A model generated the notes under the pieces. It had not been told where the DNA came from, did not search any database, and saw nothing but the letters and a program-made list of their open reading frames with translations. A stretch of 64,000 nucleotides of DNA, from contig CBDAQW010000043.1 in assembly GCA_965199185.1 (NCBI GenBank), positions 1-64,000 on the forward strand. The letters are read 5' to 3'. The position numbers and the translations under genes are program-made. Positions 62,520 to 64,000 of the stretch are shown in pieces. The stretch's first letter is position 1; every line of letters starts with the position of its first letter. This stretch comes from Endozoicomonas sp965199185. GTDB lineage: Bacteria > Pseudomonadota > Gammaproteobacteria > Pseudomonadales > Endozoicomonadaceae.

Positions 62520-64000
62520 TTATCGATAAATGCCCGAATGCTTGCTGCTGATGCTTGTTTGAGATCCTTTCCATATCGGTCCTGATGACTCCACAAGAGT
62601 CTCTTTATCTTCTGATGAAGCTACCTGGGATAAAGAAATCGGTTTTAAATTGCTATAGCCCAGTTGCATTGCGGCAGGTTTGATGGAATGGAGTGTGAGT
62701 TGATTCAGCATCCATGAAGCAAAGGGTCTGGTTGTATCGAACCTTGTTCCCAGCGCTGACATCCATGTTAGTCCAAACCAGGTAGACAAGATGGCAACCG
62801 CATAGTCTTCAGCTATTTGCCAGTATCTATCCACTACGAGCAGGTTGTCTTTCAGACGCCATTGACCCGAAGACGTTGCCTGATAGACCGCGCCTGTTGG
62901 AGAGGCGGCGTAATAGGGAAGCATTTTACTTGACCTCAGGGAAGTGGTACCACCGATCACTGTTGTAAATTCTTCAATGTAGGTAGGGTGAATTGTTGTC
63001 GTTTTTTTGGCCGTTGTTGCAGTGGTTGTAGGATCTGGGGCAGGCATTGGAAACACTTGCATTGGGCATATCGTTGCTATAGTCGGGTTGTACTTCGCAT
63101 ATACGCAGGCTGGAGCATGATGGAACAGCACATCAAGTAACCCGTCATTACCGCTGGTGATTTCATCTTCCTCTTCGTAGTTTTCGTAGTTGTAATCGCC
63201 GGTCGTGAAGGAGCCGCTATCATTTGTCGTTCCAAAATTGGCAAGATTTTGAATTTGTTGTGTTGAAAAGGAGTTGTGTCCCAGATGCAGGTTGCCAATA
63301 GTATTTTGCACAGCAGCGACCAGGAGGTGTGATTTGTGGTCAGAAAGCCTTGTACGTACGGACGTGATATTTTCAAAAGAATGATTTATTACTTCATCAT
63401 TTCTTGTATAGATGAGCGTAATACCCATTCCATCTTCTTCATATACACCAACATCTACATGGCTATATGAAATATCGAAGCTGTTTTCATGAAAGTAGGT
63501 TGAGCAGGTCCGGGAAGCAATCTTGTCAACGGTGACATTATTGAAAGTAATGGTATCTACATTTTGTGTGCTCACCATGCCCATATGGTAGATTTCAGCG
63601 TTGAAAGGCGTGTCGTCAGGTTGAGTAACAGACTCAGAAAAATGGACGCCATTTAACGACAGACCTTTGCCATTATCCATATTGATGAAGGTATTCCTCC
63701 TTTTGGAAGAATCCTTAAAAGAGACATTATTTATAAATAGTTGGCCGTTTTGAAAGGCATTAACATAATGCTCAGGGAAATAGGCATCTGTGGGTTCATT
63801 GATTTCAATATCGAAATTTTCAAGAAGCACGTCTGCCGACTGTATCTGCAAGAGTGTGCTTGTCATGCCTGTTGGAATGCGCTGTGGAATTGAAAAAAAC
63901 AATGTTGGTGAGTTAGTGGCATAAATGGCGATATTGTTTGCTGTTATTAGCAGTGGGTTTCTGAATGTATATTCATCATCGGTTAGTATATAAAGCGTAT
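62520..64000 (-). CDS. predicted beta-helix surface protein, N-terminus outside the window
   Basis: The frame stays open from the stop at 62520 to the window edge (493 codons visible). Its first visible residues TLYILTDDEYTFRNPLLITA align with TLHLITSNITLANPLHVTAD in the 58-kb protein, followed by equivalent SADVLLENFDIEIN / GDHLLVENLEFEP strands, showing that the two are paralogues. Repeated strands continue (LFINNVSFKDSS, LSLNGVHFSES, ITFNNVTVDKIASR). A Thr-rich linker (PTTTATTAKKTTTIHPT) precedes a C-terminal region with a hydrophobic segment (AVAILSTWFGLTWMSALG). Function unknown. Confidence 0.65.
   Translation of the reverse strand, partial: TLYILTDDEYTFRNPLLITANNIAIYATNSPTLFFSIPQRIPTGMTSTLLQIQSADVLLENFDIEINEPTDAYFPEHYVNAFQNGQLFINNVSFKDSSKRRNTFINMDNGKGLSLNGVHFSESVTQPDDTPFNAEIYHMGMVSTQNVDTITFNNVTVDKIASRTCSTYFHENSFDISYSHVDVGVYEEDGMGITLIYTRNDEVINHSFENITSVRTRLSDHKSHLLVAAVQNTIGNLHLGHNSFSTQQIQNLANFGTTNDSGSFTTGDYNYENYEEEDEITSGNDGLLDVLFHHAPACVYAKYNPTIATICPMQVFPMPAPDPTTTATTAKKTTTIHPTYIEEFTTVIGGTTSLRSSKMLPYYAASPTGAVYQATSSGQWRLKDNLLVVDRYWQIAEDYAVAILSTWFGLTWMSALGTRFDTTRPFASWMLNQLTLHSIKPAAMQLGYSNLKPISLSQVASSEDKETLVESSGPIWKGSQTSISSKHSGIYR

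Noticed and set aside
1..64000. tRNA or rRNA genes
   Set aside because: No cloverleaf with T-arm GTTCRA and matching acceptor ends, and no rRNA sequence, was recognised. The three tRNA-like hairpins at 44.1-44.2 kb are isolated arms only.

Overview
The window comes from a gammaproteobacterium, most probably a marine, host-associated Endozoicomonas-like member of the Oceanospirillales. The evidence is inferential: housekeeping genes of gammaproteobacterial type (rlmKL, a long 70-aa Rmf, the trpFBA-accD-folC cluster, fpr, ygiQ, mnmH), dense ISAs1/IS66/IS3/ISAzo13-type insertion sequences, and large lineage-specific surface or secreted proteins with no recognisable family.

Layout. 1-11.1 kb is an accessory region. 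It starts with two integron-type gene cassettes on the minus strand (a BrnT/BrnA toxin-antitoxin pair and a HIT-family protein), each ending in an attC-like imperfect palindrome. A nest of mobile elements follows: an intact ISAs1 copy with a perfect 10-bp target duplication, an IS66 terminus, a second ISAs1, an IS3 fragment, and two identical ISAs1 copies bracketing wecC and wecB (synthesis of UDP-ManNAc and UDP-ManNAcA). A truncated GIY-YIG nuclease and a decayed MntA/HepT module end the region. 11.4-22.8 kb is a core block: folC, accD, trpA, trpB, trpF (minus), an array of about 177-bp repeats, truA, rlmKL, rmf, pyrD and a short-chain dehydrogenase. 23-29.8 kb holds a 1221-aa protein of unknown function, a small secreted protein, sstT and a TetR regulator. 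30-35.4 kb is an alpha-galactoside locus on the minus strand (porin, GPH symporter, GH36 alpha-galactosidase), followed by a lipase-like hydrolase, a divergent GT-B-like glycosyltransferase, a PatB/MalY lyase, an EamA transporter and mnmH. 41.9-43.7 kb encodes unknown exported protein(s). 43.8-48.6 kb contains a 183-bp palindrome, an unusual thrS leader and thrS-infC-rpmI-rplT, then fpr. 48.7-53.4 kb has an ISAzo13-type remnant, ygiQ, an exported OB-fold-like protein and a Bcr/CflA transporter. 53.7-58.1 kb is a hybrid tandem IS66 element. The window ends with two paralogous predicted beta-helix surface proteins either side of a UvrD-like helicase; the last runs off the window.

The most interesting signal is the thrS leader. 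Three consecutive stem-loops (44130-44224) each present a 7-nt loop CUGGUAU or CUGGUAC, which copies a tRNA-Thr(GGU) anticodon loop. They sit just upstream of the thrS ribosome-binding site and look like an expanded form of the ThrRS autoregulatory operator known from E. coli.

Caution: many genes, including essential ones (thrS, infC, folC), carry single-base indels, several of them one extra G in a G run. Most of these probably reflect sequencing or assembly error rather than real pseudogenes.
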